The notes beneath the pieces were generated by a model that was given only the letters and a program-made list of their open reading frames with translations, did not search any database and was not told the origin of the DNA. Below are positions 8,611-17,261 of a stretch of 64,000 nt of DNA, piece after piece; the stretch's first letter is position 1, and the number at the start of each line of letters is the position of its first letter. The stretch comes from Bacteroidota bacterium. GTDB taxonomy: Bacteria > Bacteroidota > Bacteroidia > B-17B0 > Aurantibacillaceae. The stretch lies in assembly GCA_018267655.1 (NCBI GenBank), contig JAFDYB010000047.1, positions 1-64,000 on the forward strand. The letters are read 5' to 3'. A program made the translations under genes and the position numbers.

Positions 8611-9348
8611 CTAATCATTCCATATTTCCCAGCTTTTTTCGGCTTGTAATTTAAGCATGGAGTAGCCATTTATAATAGTTGCACCATTTTCTTTTGATTT
8701 TTTTAAAAAAGAAGTTTCTTCGGGGTTATAATTTAAGTCGTAACATAAATGAGATTGATTAATATAATTAAAGGGAATATTTGGAACTGAATTTACATCT
8801 GGGAATAGGCCTAAGGGCGTGCAATTTACAATCAATAAAAAGCTTTTCATAATAACATCATTTAGCTCGGAATAGTAAAAAACAGTGTTATTTTTTTTCT
8901 CTTGCTTTGATGTAACAAAATAAACATCTAGGCCAATTTGTTTAAGTGCGTAAGCTACAGCTTTTGCTGCGCCGCCACTGCCAAGTAATAAAGCTCTTGA
9001 GTGTTGAGGTTCTAAAAAAGGCTTTATGCTAGTTGCAAAACCAAAGCAATCTGTGTTAAAGCCAATTATTTTTTTTTGTTCTATTTTAATACAATTTACC
9101 GCTCCAATTTCTTTTGCTTCGCTACTTAACGCATCTATATATTGCATTACATCTTCTTTATATGGATTGGTAATGTTTACACCAACTAAACCTTCAATAT
9201 TAAAAATATTTTTAATGTGTTTAATTTCAGAAATTTCAAAGTTTTGATAAGCACAATCACGAATGTTTTGTGTTTTAAATTTTTTATCAAAAAAAATTTT
9301 AGAAAAAGAGTGGTTTAGCTTTTTTCCCACCAGTCCAAATTTACGCAT
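8611..9348 (-). CDS. aroE: Shikimate dehydrogenase
   Basis: 245 residues, a little short for the family (about 270). Reduces 3-dehydroshikimate to shikimate with NADPH in aromatic amino acid synthesis. Visible motifs: substrate-binding LNHSFSKIF near the N-terminus, NITNPYKEDV with the catalytic Lys, FNTDCFGF, the nucleotide-binding LLGSGGAAKAVAYAL, and a C-terminal NGYSMLKLQAEKSWEIW. Its ATG lies 15 nt after the tex stop, so it is the second gene of a tex-aroE unit. Confidence 0.93.
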   Translation of the reverse strand: MRKFGLVGKKLNHSFSKIFFDKKFKTQNIRDCAYQNFEISEIKHIKNIFNIEGLVGVNITNPYKEDVMQYIDALSSEAKEIGAVNCIKIEQKKIIGFNTDCFGFATSIKPFLEPQHSRALLLGSGGAAKAVAYALKQIGLDVYFVTSKQEKKNNTVFYYSELNDVIMKSFLLIVNCTPLGLFPDVNSVPNIPFNYINQSHLCYDLNYNPEETSFLKKSKENGATIINGYSMLKLQAEKSWEIWND

Positions 9349-9363
9349 CTTTCTTTTTGTATT

Positions 9364-11625
9364 TTACTTACCAAACTTTCCTTTTAAGGCTTCAAGAGCG
9401 CTTTGCATATCTCCGGCAGTAGCGTTTTTTTGAGAGTTTTTAACCTTTACATTATTTGCAATTGAACTTTGCGGTTTAATTTTTGATTCGCCTTTCATAC
9501 TTAGTCCTATACGCTTTCTATTTACATCAACTTCAACAACATTTACCCAAACTTTTTGCCCTACTTTTACAATTTTACTTGGATCGTCAACGTATGTATC
9601 ACTTAACTGCGAAATATGCACTAAGCCGTCTTGATGTACGCCAACATCAACAAAGGCTCCAAAATTTGTAACATTAGTAATTATTCCCGGCAAGCGCATA
9701 CCTTCATGTAAGTCTGATATTTCGTGAACATTTTCATCAAAACTAAATATTTCAAAACTTTGCCTTGGGTCGCGGCCGGGTTTTTCTAACTCATGTAATA
9801 TGTCTTTTAAGGTAGGTAAGCCAATTGTTTCAGATATATAATTTTGAATAGTGATTTTTTTACGTAGTTCTTTTTGCTCTATTAAATCATCAATTGAGCA
9901 ATTTAAATCGCTTGCCATTTTTTCAACTATAAAGTAGCTTTCGGGGTGAACCGCACTTTTATCTAAGGGATGCATGCCTTCTCTAATACGTAAAAAACCT
10001 GCACATTGCTCAAACACTTTTTCACCCATGCGAGGCACTTGCATTATTTTTGAACGTGATGTAAAGGCTCCATTTTTATTTCTATATTCAACTATATTTT
10101 GAGCCAAACTTGGACCGATGCCGGATACATAACTTAATAATTCTTTTGAAGCCGTATTTAATTCAACGCCAACAGCATTTACGCAACTAGTTACAACTTC
10201 ATCTAGTTTATTTTTTAATAAAGTTTGGTCAACATCATGTTGATATTGGCCAACGCCAATTGACTTTGGGTCTATTTTAACTAGCTCTGCTAATGGGTCA
10301 GATAGGCGGCGCCCTATACTTACAGCGCCTCGAACGGTTACATCTTTATCAGGGAATTCTTCGCGTGCAACATCACTAGCACTATATACTGATGCACCTG
10401 CTTCGCTCACAACAATAACCGGAATTGATTTTGGCAGAACATCTATTGCTTTAACAAACTGTTCTGTTTCTCTGCCTGCCGTGCCGTTACCAACAGCAAT
10501 GGCTTCAAGCTTATGCTTTTCAAGAAAAGCTAATATAATCATTTCTGACTCAAGTTTTTTGCGTTGTGGTTCATGAGGATAAATTACGGTTTCTTCTAAT
10601 AATTTTCCTTCTTTATTTAAAGCAACTACTTTGCAACCGGTTCTAAAACCGGGGTCAATGGCTAATATTGATTTTTGCCCTAAGGGCGATGCCAATAGTA
10701 GCTCGCGGAGGTTATCTGCAAATACTTTTACCGCTTCGGTATCAGCTAGCTGTTTTGATAACAAGCGCATTTCAGCTTCAATTCCGGGTTGGAGCAATCG
10801 CTTATAACCATCTTCAATTGCTTCTTTAAGTTGAGTTACGCACTCAGCAAAGCGTGTTTTAATGATTTGCTGTTCTATTAAATACAATGCGTCTTCTTTG
10901 TCAATAGAAATATCAATAATTAATACATCTTCTTTTTCTCCTCGTCGCATAGCCAACATTCTATGGCTTGGGCAAGTGTGTAATTTTTCTTCCCACTCAA
11001 AATAATCTTTAAACTTTTCTCCATCTTCTTCTTTCCCTTTTATAACACGGCTTTTAATTGTAGCTGTTTTTTTAAATCGTTCTCTTATTAAATCTCTTAT
11101 TAAAGCGGTTTCACTAACATTTTCAGCAATTATATCGCGCGCACCTTGAAGTGCTTCGTTTACATTTAAAACTTCGTTTTCTTTTGAAATGTATTTTTCG
11201 GCTTCTTCAATTACTAAATTACTTTTTTGTTCTAAAATAAAATTTGCTAATGCCTCTAAGCCTTTTTCGCGCGCAATTGTAGCTTTTGTACGACGTTTGG
11301 GTTTATAAGGTAAATATAAATCTTCTAATTTACTTAAGGTATCTGCATTATAGATTTGATTTGCTAATTCGGGCGTTAATTTGTTTTGACTTTCTATTGA
11401 TTTTAAAATGGTTTCTCTGCGCTGCTCTAATTGTCTTAAACGTTCAATTTCATTTTTAATAGTTAATATGGCCACTTCGTCTAAATTTCCTGTTTGTTCT
11501 TTTCTGTAGCGAGATATAAAAGGAACGGTTGAACCTTCATCGAGTAGCTGAACTACAGCGTTTATATTTTGAGTTGTAGTTTTAACTAAATCGGCAATTT
11601 TTAAAAAAAGCTTGGTTTCATTCAT
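9364..11625 (-). CDS. tex: Tex-family S1 RNA-binding protein
   Basis: 753 residues in the usual Tex order: an N-terminal helical region with YLPYKPKRRTKATIAREKGLEAL (given in two parts: YLPYKPKRR and TKATIAREKGLEAL), a YqgF/RuvC-like domain with LAIDPGFRTGCKVVAL (about 325-340), helix-hairpin-helix segments (ELNTASKELLSYVSGIG), and a C-terminal S1 domain (GMRLPGIITNVTNFGAFVDV, about 640-715). The protein binds RNA or DNA and is linked to transcription, though its precise role is not settled. A low-complexity tail follows the S1 domain. Cotranscribed with aroE. Confidence 0.95.
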   Translation of the reverse strand: MNETKLFLKIADLVKTTTQNINAVVQLLDEGSTVPFISRYRKEQTGNLDEVAILTIKNEIERLRQLEQRRETILKSIESQNKLTPELANQIYNADTLSKLEDLYLPYKPKRRTKATIAREKGLEALANFILEQKSNLVIEEAEKYISKENEVLNVNEALQGARDIIAENVSETALIRDLIRERFKKTATIKSRVIKGKEEDGEKFKDYFEWEEKLHTCPSHRMLAMRRGEKEDVLIIDISIDKEDALYLIEQQIIKTRFAECVTQLKEAIEDGYKRLLQPGIEAEMRLLSKQLADTEAVKVFADNLRELLLASPLGQKSILAIDPGFRTGCKVVALNKEGKLLEETVIYPHEPQRKKLESEMIILAFLEKHKLEAIAVGNGTAGRETEQFVKAIDVLPKSIPVIVVSEAGASVYSASDVAREEFPDKDVTVRGAVSIGRRLSDPLAELVKIDPKSIGVGQYQHDVDQTLLKNKLDEVVTSCVNAVGVELNTASKELLSYVSGIGPSLAQNIVEYRNKNGAFTSRSKIMQVPRMGEKVFEQCAGFLRIREGMHPLDKSAVHPESYFIVEKMASDLNCSIDDLIEQKELRKKITIQNYISETIGLPTLKDILHELEKPGRDPRQSFEIFSFDENVHEISDLHEGMRLPGIITNVTNFGAFVDVGVHQDGLVHISQLSDTYVDDPSKIVKVGQKVWVNVVEVDVNRKRIGLSMKGESKIKPQSSIANNVKVKNSQKNATAGDMQSALEALKGKFGK

Positions 11626-11717
11626 AAAGCATAAAGATAAATCTGTCGAAATATTTAAATAATGTTTTTATTAACAAAAAAATTATTTAAATTAGCATAA
11701 CGTTAATAAATATTCTT

Positions 11718-12575
11718 ATGAAAAAAAATTTACTTTCAATTTTTTGTTGCGCTGCTGTTATCGGAAGCGCACAGATATTAAATCCAAGCTTTGAGGCTGT
11801 TAGCGGTGGCAAGCCGTTAAATTGGAATACTTCACTTTATAATTACAACACTTATTTTATTAAAGATACCTCAGCGGCTCATACTGGCAATCATGCGGCT
11901 TTAATTAAAGGTTTTTCCGGGCAACCATACACAGTGCAAGGGGCTGTTTTAGGTTTATTTTCAATTTCAGGAAAGCCTTTAACTGTTAGTGGTTGGTATA
12001 AATGTAATTTGATGCCGGGTGATTCCTTGGCTTTACAGCCCTATGCGTATCAAGGCAATACATCTTCAAGCACAAATTATTATTGTTATAATGTTACTAC
12101 CAGCAACACCAGTGTTTATAAGCAAATAACCGCAAGTTTTACTTATCCTCCTATTTCGCCAACTACATACGACACATTATTCGTTGACTTTTATTTAAGC
12201 GGCACCGCAGTTGATGGCGGAGGAATACACATTCCGTCAACAGGATCTTGGGCTATTATTGACGATATATCTATGACCACTGCAACTGTTACCGGAATAA
12301 ATGAAAATGGCGAAAATGGCATTATTGAAAAGGTATATCCACAACCAAGCGGGAATTTAACCTACTTAATTTACACTATCAATAACAATGCTAATTGTTC
12401 TTTAGAAATCACCGATATTACCGGTAAAAAAATGCTTACAGTATTTGAAAATGAGAAGCAAAGTTTTGGCCGTTATAAAGCAGAGATAGCAACAGAAAGT
12501 TTAAGCCAAGGTATTTATTTTGCAAAACTTAGTGTTAACGACAGGCTAATTGTGTATAAAATAATTAAAAGCTAA
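11718..12575 (+). CDS. Secreted protein with type IX secretion C-terminal sorting domain
   Basis: 285 residues. Signal peptide (about 1-18, ending GSA), a beta-rich body beginning ILNPSFEAVSGGKPLNW that resembles carbohydrate-binding or PCMD-type jelly-roll domains, and a C-terminal module of about 80 residues typical of T9SS cargo (VYPQPSGNLTYL ... LEITDITGKKM ... GIYFAKLSVNDRLIVYKIIKS). The tail should direct export through the type IX system and removal at the cell surface. The ligand is unknown. Transcribed alone and divergent from tex. Confidence 0.85.
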   Translation: MKKNLLSIFCCAAVIGSAQILNPSFEAVSGGKPLNWNTSLYNYNTYFIKDTSAAHTGNHAALIKGFSGQPYTVQGAVLGLFSISGKPLTVSGWYKCNLMPGDSLALQPYAYQGNTSSSTNYYCYNVTTSNTSVYKQITASFTYPPISPTTYDTLFVDFYLSGTAVDGGGIHIPSTGSWAIIDDISMTTATVTGINENGENGIIEKVYPQPSGNLTYLIYTINNNANCSLEITDITGKKMLTVFENEKQSFGRYKAEIATESLSQGIYFAKLSVNDRLIVYKIIKS

Positions 12576-13017
12576 GACTTCTTTTAATTTACCAGCTTAG
12601 TAAGATGGTACCGGTTCTATATGGGATATAATGGGTAACCAAATTTGAGTTTAACACAAGTAAAATATATTATGCTAATAAAGTTGGTTATATTTCTATA
12701 GCCCCCTTGCTGGCATAATAGATGAAATAATGAATCAAGTCAAAAGAAAGAAGAAAGAATTTCATTTCTTTGTAGCACAGAATCATAAATTCTGCTGAGT
12801 GAGAGGAAGTGGATCAGCAGTTCTTTCGGTCACTTCGGCAAGCTCAGCGTGTGAAAGGGCGCAACATTCAACTATTAAAAAAACGCAAGTGCCCTCGTTG
12901 AATTTTAAAGGAAAAATTTTCGTCATCTAAACAAAAACTACCTAAGTATCTTTATACTAAAATATATTTGCGCTTGGCATTAGAGACAACGCCACATTCA
13001 GGTTTTACAACACAAGC
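12576..13017. other. Intergenic region of 442 nt with repeat debris
   Basis: No supported gene. It contains small palindromes (for example CAGAAT/ATTCTG at about 12778-12796), a stretch TTCGGTCACTTCGGCAAGC of the kind scattered in Bacteroidota genomes, and at its right end copy 2 of the repeat family described at 8471 and 19839. It separates the T9SS cargo gene from the convergent TPR gene. Confidence 0.5.
12917..12982. repeat. Short repeat, copy 2 (right half)
   Basis: About 65 nt match the right half of copy 3 behind clpC (19935-19998) with few differences. Shared blocks are TTTTCGTCATCTAAACAAAA, CTACCTAAGTATCTTTA and ACTAAAATATATTTG, ending CTTGG. The corresponding left half is not recognisable upstream. 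Confidence 0.7.
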
Positions 13018-14373
13018 TTATTTTGCGCCTTTAATTTTTTCGTTCATTTCTTTGCCTTTAGCTTCGTTACCTGTTATTAAGTACAACTTTCTTAAAGCTA
13101 TCATTGTAGGCTTATCGCCCGATTTAACGTCTAAAGCTTTTTCGAGCTGAGGAATTGCTTTTTTGTATAACTCCATGGCCTTAGCTTCATTTTCTTTTTG
13201 CATTTTAGCAGCTTCGGTAATGGTTGCCGGTTTTTTATTTTGCATGTAGCCACCGTAATTGTTGTACATTGCTCCTAAATTGTAATAAGCGTTATACAAC
13301 AGTTCTTTATTAGAAGGCACAAGCTCAATACATTTTGAGTAATTAGTTTCAGCCTTTGTAAATAAGTCTAAAAAATTTGCTGGTTTATCTAATTCCTTAT
13401 TCGTTGCTTTGTCTTTTGGGTTTGCCATATTGTCGTATAAATTTCCTGCAACCAAATACAAAACTGCATTTTTAGGATCTTTTTCAATGCTTGTGTTTAT
13501 GTTGTTTAAAGCCTCTTGACTTTTTCCTTTAGCTAAAAAAACATTTGTTTCGGTATTTAATAAATCCATATCGTTAGGGAAAGCAGTACGTCCTTTTTTC
13601 AAAATTTCGAGTGCGGCTGCACTGTCTCCTTTTGATAAGTTAGCGCTATAAATACTTTGGTAGTTATATGGCGAAGCTATTTTTAAGTCAATCATCTTTT
13701 TATTATACTCAATTATTTTAGCCGGAACCTTTGATTTTCCAGCTGCCACACAAGCATTATAAAAATTTGAAGTATCTTTTTTCATGGTCAGGCTCATATT
13801 TAAATAGCCTGTTTTATAAAAATAATCAGCAGCTTCGTCATATTTTTTTGCTTTATATTTTCCGTTAGCAATATTTCCCGCTTCCATTTTTATTTGCTGC
13901 GCAACCATTGCAAATTTTAAGTCATCTTCACTTAAAATACTAGTTCCTTTAGTTAAGCCATCAATTATTGTTTGCATATATTTGGGGTCGAGTTCTTTCA
14001 TTTTATTTAACTCTTCATTAGCTAACTCAAAATTTGATAAGGGTGTGTTGCCATACGCAAGCATTACACGTTCATTTTTATCTTGAACGGTAGGCTCTAG
14101 TTTTTTAAGCTCTTGCGTAAGTTCGTATTGATAGTATGCGTAACTAATGCGGGCTTTATAAACATGCGTTTTAGCTTGATTTTTAGTATCTTCATTTTGA
14201 AGCGCTAAATCAACTGCCTCTTTTGCTTTATTTAGGTATGCAATATCCGGTTTTCCTTCTTTAACCGTTGTTTCATAATCATTAAGCGCTCGCCAAGCTG
14301 TTTGCACTTTAGCTTTTTGGGCCTCCATTATAAACGGAATAAATAAAACGGCAAAATAGTGTATCTTTTTCAT
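13018..14373 (-). CDS. Secreted or periplasmic TPR-repeat protein
   Basis: 451 residues. N-terminal signal peptide (MKKIHYFAVLFIPFIMEAQ), then helical repeats throughout. Clear TPR-like units include SQEALNNINTSIEKDPKN (about 275-292) followed by AVLYLVAGNLYDN, and a C-terminal AMELYKKAIPQLEKALDV. TPR arrays bind partner proteins. This type is common near the envelope in Bacteroidota, but the partner is unknown. It lies 87 nt downstream of gyrA on the same strand and may be read through from it. Confidence 0.82.
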   Translation of the reverse strand: MKKIHYFAVLFIPFIMEAQKAKVQTAWRALNDYETTVKEGKPDIAYLNKAKEAVDLALQNEDTKNQAKTHVYKARISYAYYQYELTQELKKLEPTVQDKNERVMLAYGNTPLSNFELANEELNKMKELDPKYMQTIIDGLTKGTSILSEDDLKFAMVAQQIKMEAGNIANGKYKAKKYDEAADYFYKTGYLNMSLTMKKDTSNFYNACVAAGKSKVPAKIIEYNKKMIDLKIASPYNYQSIYSANLSKGDSAAALEILKKGRTAFPNDMDLLNTETNVFLAKGKSQEALNNINTSIEKDPKNAVLYLVAGNLYDNMANPKDKATNKELDKPANFLDLFTKAETNYSKCIELVPSNKELLYNAYYNLGAMYNNYGGYMQNKKPATITEAAKMQKENEAKAMELYKKAIPQLEKALDVKSGDKPTMIALRKLYLITGNEAKGKEMNEKIKGAK

Positions 14374-14460
14374 ATTTAAATTTTATTTTTATTGTGAGTG
14401 TGTAAATCTACATTGTTTTTATTTTTTAATTACATTTTAAATAATGATAATTAACATTTT

Positions 14461-16983
14461 TTATTCTTGAGTTTCAGATGTATTATTATCACTGCTGTTA
14501 TCTGATGCGTTATTATTTTCAGTAACATCTTCTTCAGCATCATGATCTACTTTTGTAACAGCTGCTATTTCATCGCTTTCGGCAATATTAATTAAACGAA
14601 CACCTTGCGTTGCGCGCCCCATAACTCTTAAAGTGCTTACATTTAATCTAATAGTAATTCCGCTCTTAGTAATGATCATTAAGTCGTTTTGATCGTTGAC
14701 AACTTTTATGCCAATTAAATTTCCGGTTTTTTCGGTTATATTAATTGTTTTAACGCCTTTGCCACCACGATTTGTAATACGGTATTCTTCTACATCACTG
14801 CGCTTTCCATAACCTTTTTCTGATACAACAAGGATGTTACTTTGTGCGTTTTCAATGCAAATCATACCTATTACTTCATTTTTTTCTCCCTCTTCATCGT
14901 TTAAATCAATGCCTATTACTCCGCTGGCGTTACGTCCCATCGGTCTTACTTTTGATTCAGGAAAACGGCACACTTTTCCTAATTTTGTAGCTAACATTAT
15001 TTCGCTGTTGCCGTTTGTTAGTACCGCTTCTAACAACACATCACCTTCTCTTATGCTAACGGCATTAATACCATTTGCGCGAGGGCGACTATATGCTTCA
15101 ACAGTTGTTTTCTTTATAATACCTTCTTTTGTGGCAAGCACAATATAATTGTTATTAATAAATTGCTCGTCTGCTAAATTTTTAATATTGATGTAAGCTT
15201 TTACTTTATCATCAGGTGCAATGCTAATTAAATTTTGAATGGCACGTCCTTTGCTTTGTTTATTACCTTCCGGCACTTCATACACTTTTAACCAATAACA
15301 AGTTCCTTTTTCGGTAAACAATAATAAGTAATTGTGTGTTGAGGCTGTAAACATGTGCTCAATAAAGTCTTCGTCGCGCGTGCTGCTGCCTTTGCTTCCT
15401 TTACCGCCTCTGCCTTGAGCTCTAAACTCAGCTAAATTTGTTCGCTTAATATACCCTAAGTGCGAAATTGTGATTACAACTTGCTCATCGGCTATCATAT
15501 CTTCAATACGTAATTCATCGCCAACGTAAACTATTTCTGAGCGGCGCTCATCTGCGTATTTAGTTTTAACTTCGGCAAGTTCGGTTTTTATTATTTCAAA
15601 TCGGCGAGATTCATTTGCTAAAACATCTTTTAAATCGGCAATTGTTTTCATTAAATCATCGTACTCGGCTTTTAATTTATCACGCTCAAGGCCGGTTAGT
15701 GCTCGCAAGCGCATATCTAAAATTGCACGCGCTTGAATTTCAGATAAGTTGTATTTTGAAATTAATTCTTCTCGAGCAGAATCAGGGCTTTCGCTTTCGC
15801 GAATTATTTTAATAATTTCATCGAGATGATTTATAGCAATTAATAAGCCTTCTAAAATATGCGCTCTTTTTTCGGCTTGCGCTAATTCGTATTTAGTGCG
15901 GCGAACAATAACTTCATGGCGATGATCAACAAAATGATGTATTAAACTTTTAATATTAAGCAATTCCGGCTTACCATGCACTAAAGCTACATTGTTGATT
16001 GAAAATGAACTTTGCAGAGCAGTGTATTTATATAAATTATTAAGTACCACATTGCTAATAGCATCTCTTGTAAGTTCATATACCACTCTAATACCCTCGC
16101 GATTGCTTTCGTCGCGAATTTCACGTATGCCTTCAATTTTTTTATCGTTAACCATTTCGGCAGTTCGCTCAATCATTTCTGATTTGTTAATCATGTAAGG
16201 TACTTCTGTTACAACAATTCTTTCGCGCTCGCCTACTTGTTCAATATTGGCTTTTGCTCGCATTACAACTCTGCCTCTGCCTGTTTCCATGGCTTCGCGC
16301 ACCCCTTCGTAACCATATATGATGCCGCCGGTAGGAAAATCAGGCGCCTTAATATACTTCATTAAGCCTGCAACATCAATGTCTTTATTTTCAATGTAAG
16401 CTAAAATTGCATCTATTGTTTCTCCCAAGTTGTGAGGAGCCATATTTGTAGCCATACCAACGGCAATACCTGAAGCGCCATTAACAATTAAATTTGGAAT
16501 TTTTGTTGGCAGAACGGTTGGCTCTGTTAAACTATCGTCAAAGTTTGGTCTAAAGTCAACAGTTTCTTTTTCAATGTCCGCAAGCATTTCTTCTGCTACT
16601 TTTTGTAATCTTGCTTCGGTATAACGCATTGCTGCAGGCTCATCTCCGTCCATACTTCCAAAATTTCCTTGCCCGTCAACCAATAAATAACGTAAACTCC
16701 AATCTTGTGCCATACGCACCATTGTGCTATATACACTGCTATCACCATGCGGGTGATACTTACCTAAAACCTCACCTACAATACGAGCGCTTTTTTTGTA
16801 TGGCCTGTTGTGCATTACGCCTAACTCAAGCATACCATACAAAACACGGCGGTGTACAGGTTTTAAACCATCTCTAACATCTGGTAAAGCACGGCTTACA
16901 ATTACCGACATCGAATAGTCGATGTAGGCTGTCTTCATTTCATCTTCAATATTTATAGGAATAATTCTTTCTCCGTCTGCCAT
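14461..16983 (-). CDS. gyrA: DNA gyrase subunit A
   Basis: 840 residues. The breakage-reunion domain has catalytic Tyr121 ([10 protein letters not shown]). The C-terminal beta-pinwheel carries the GyrA box QGRGGKG, which separates gyrase from topoisomerase IV. The tail is acidic and Asn/Ser-rich. Works with GyrB to introduce negative supercoils. In the quinolone-resistance region the sequence is [15 protein letters not shown]: the position equal to E. coli Ser83 is Ser82, and that equal to Asp87 is Ser86. Preceded by a 278-nt AT-rich gap shared with the divergent clpC. Confidence 0.97.
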   Translation of the reverse strand: MADGERIIPINIEDEMKTAYIDYSMSVIVSRALPDVRDGLKPVHRRVLYGMLELGVMHNRPYKKSARIVGEVLGKYHPHGDSSVYSTMVRMAQDWSLRYLLVDGQGNFGSMDGDEPAAMRYTEARLQKVAEEMLADIEKETVDFRPNFDDSLTEPTVLPTKIPNLIVNGASGIAVGMATNMAPHNLGETIDAILAYIENKDIDVAGLMKYIKAPDFPTGGIIYGYEGVREAMETGRGRVVMRAKANIEQVGERERIVVTEVPYMINKSEMIERTAEMVNDKKIEGIREIRDESNREGIRVVYELTRDAISNVVLNNLYKYTALQSSFSINNVALVHGKPELLNIKSLIHHFVDHRHEVIVRRTKYELAQAEKRAHILEGLLIAINHLDEIIKIIRESESPDSAREELISKYNLSEIQARAILDMRLRALTGLERDKLKAEYDDLMKTIADLKDVLANESRRFEIIKTELAEVKTKYADERRSEIVYVGDELRIEDMIADEQVVITISHLGYIKRTNLAEFRAQGRGGKGSKGSSTRDEDFIEHMFTASTHNYLLLFTEKGTCYWLKVYEVPEGNKQSKGRAIQNLISIAPDDKVKAYINIKNLADEQFINNNYIVLATKEGIIKKTTVEAYSRPRANGINAVSIREGDVLLEAVLTNGNSEIMLATKLGKVCRFPESKVRPMGRNASGVIGIDLNDEEGEKNEVIGMICIENAQSNILVVSEKGYGKRSDVEEYRITNRGGKGVKTINITEKTGNLIGIKVVNDQNDLMIITKSGITIRLNVSTLRVMGRATQGVRLINIAESDEIAAVTKVDHDAEEDVTENNNASDNSSDNNTSETQE

Positions 16984-17200
16984 AAGTGTATGTAATTTTG
17001 TCGTTTTTTAATATTAATAAATTGCTCTTTTGTCAAACTATATCCTAACTATTAAAGTAAAATTAATTAATAATTAAGTTAAAATTTAAGCCTCTTAAAA
17101 TACCCAAAACTCACGACATACAGTAAAATATTATCAACAAAATATTTGTTAAAAATTACCTTAATTTTAGTTATTAGAGTAATATAACAGTTGTTATTTT

Positions 17201-17208
17201 TAGATTTG
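17201..17208 (+). promoter_or_regulatory. Bacteroidota -7 promoter element before clpC
   Basis: TAGATTTG matches TAnnTTTG and lies 53 nt upstream of the clpC ATG. No perfect -33 TTTG at standard spacing. No CtsR- or HrcA-type operator was recognised in the gap 16984-17261. Confidence 0.4.
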
Positions 17209-17261
17209 GCATTATATATGTAAATTTATACTAAAGTAATTAACGAACTAAAAAAATTTTT

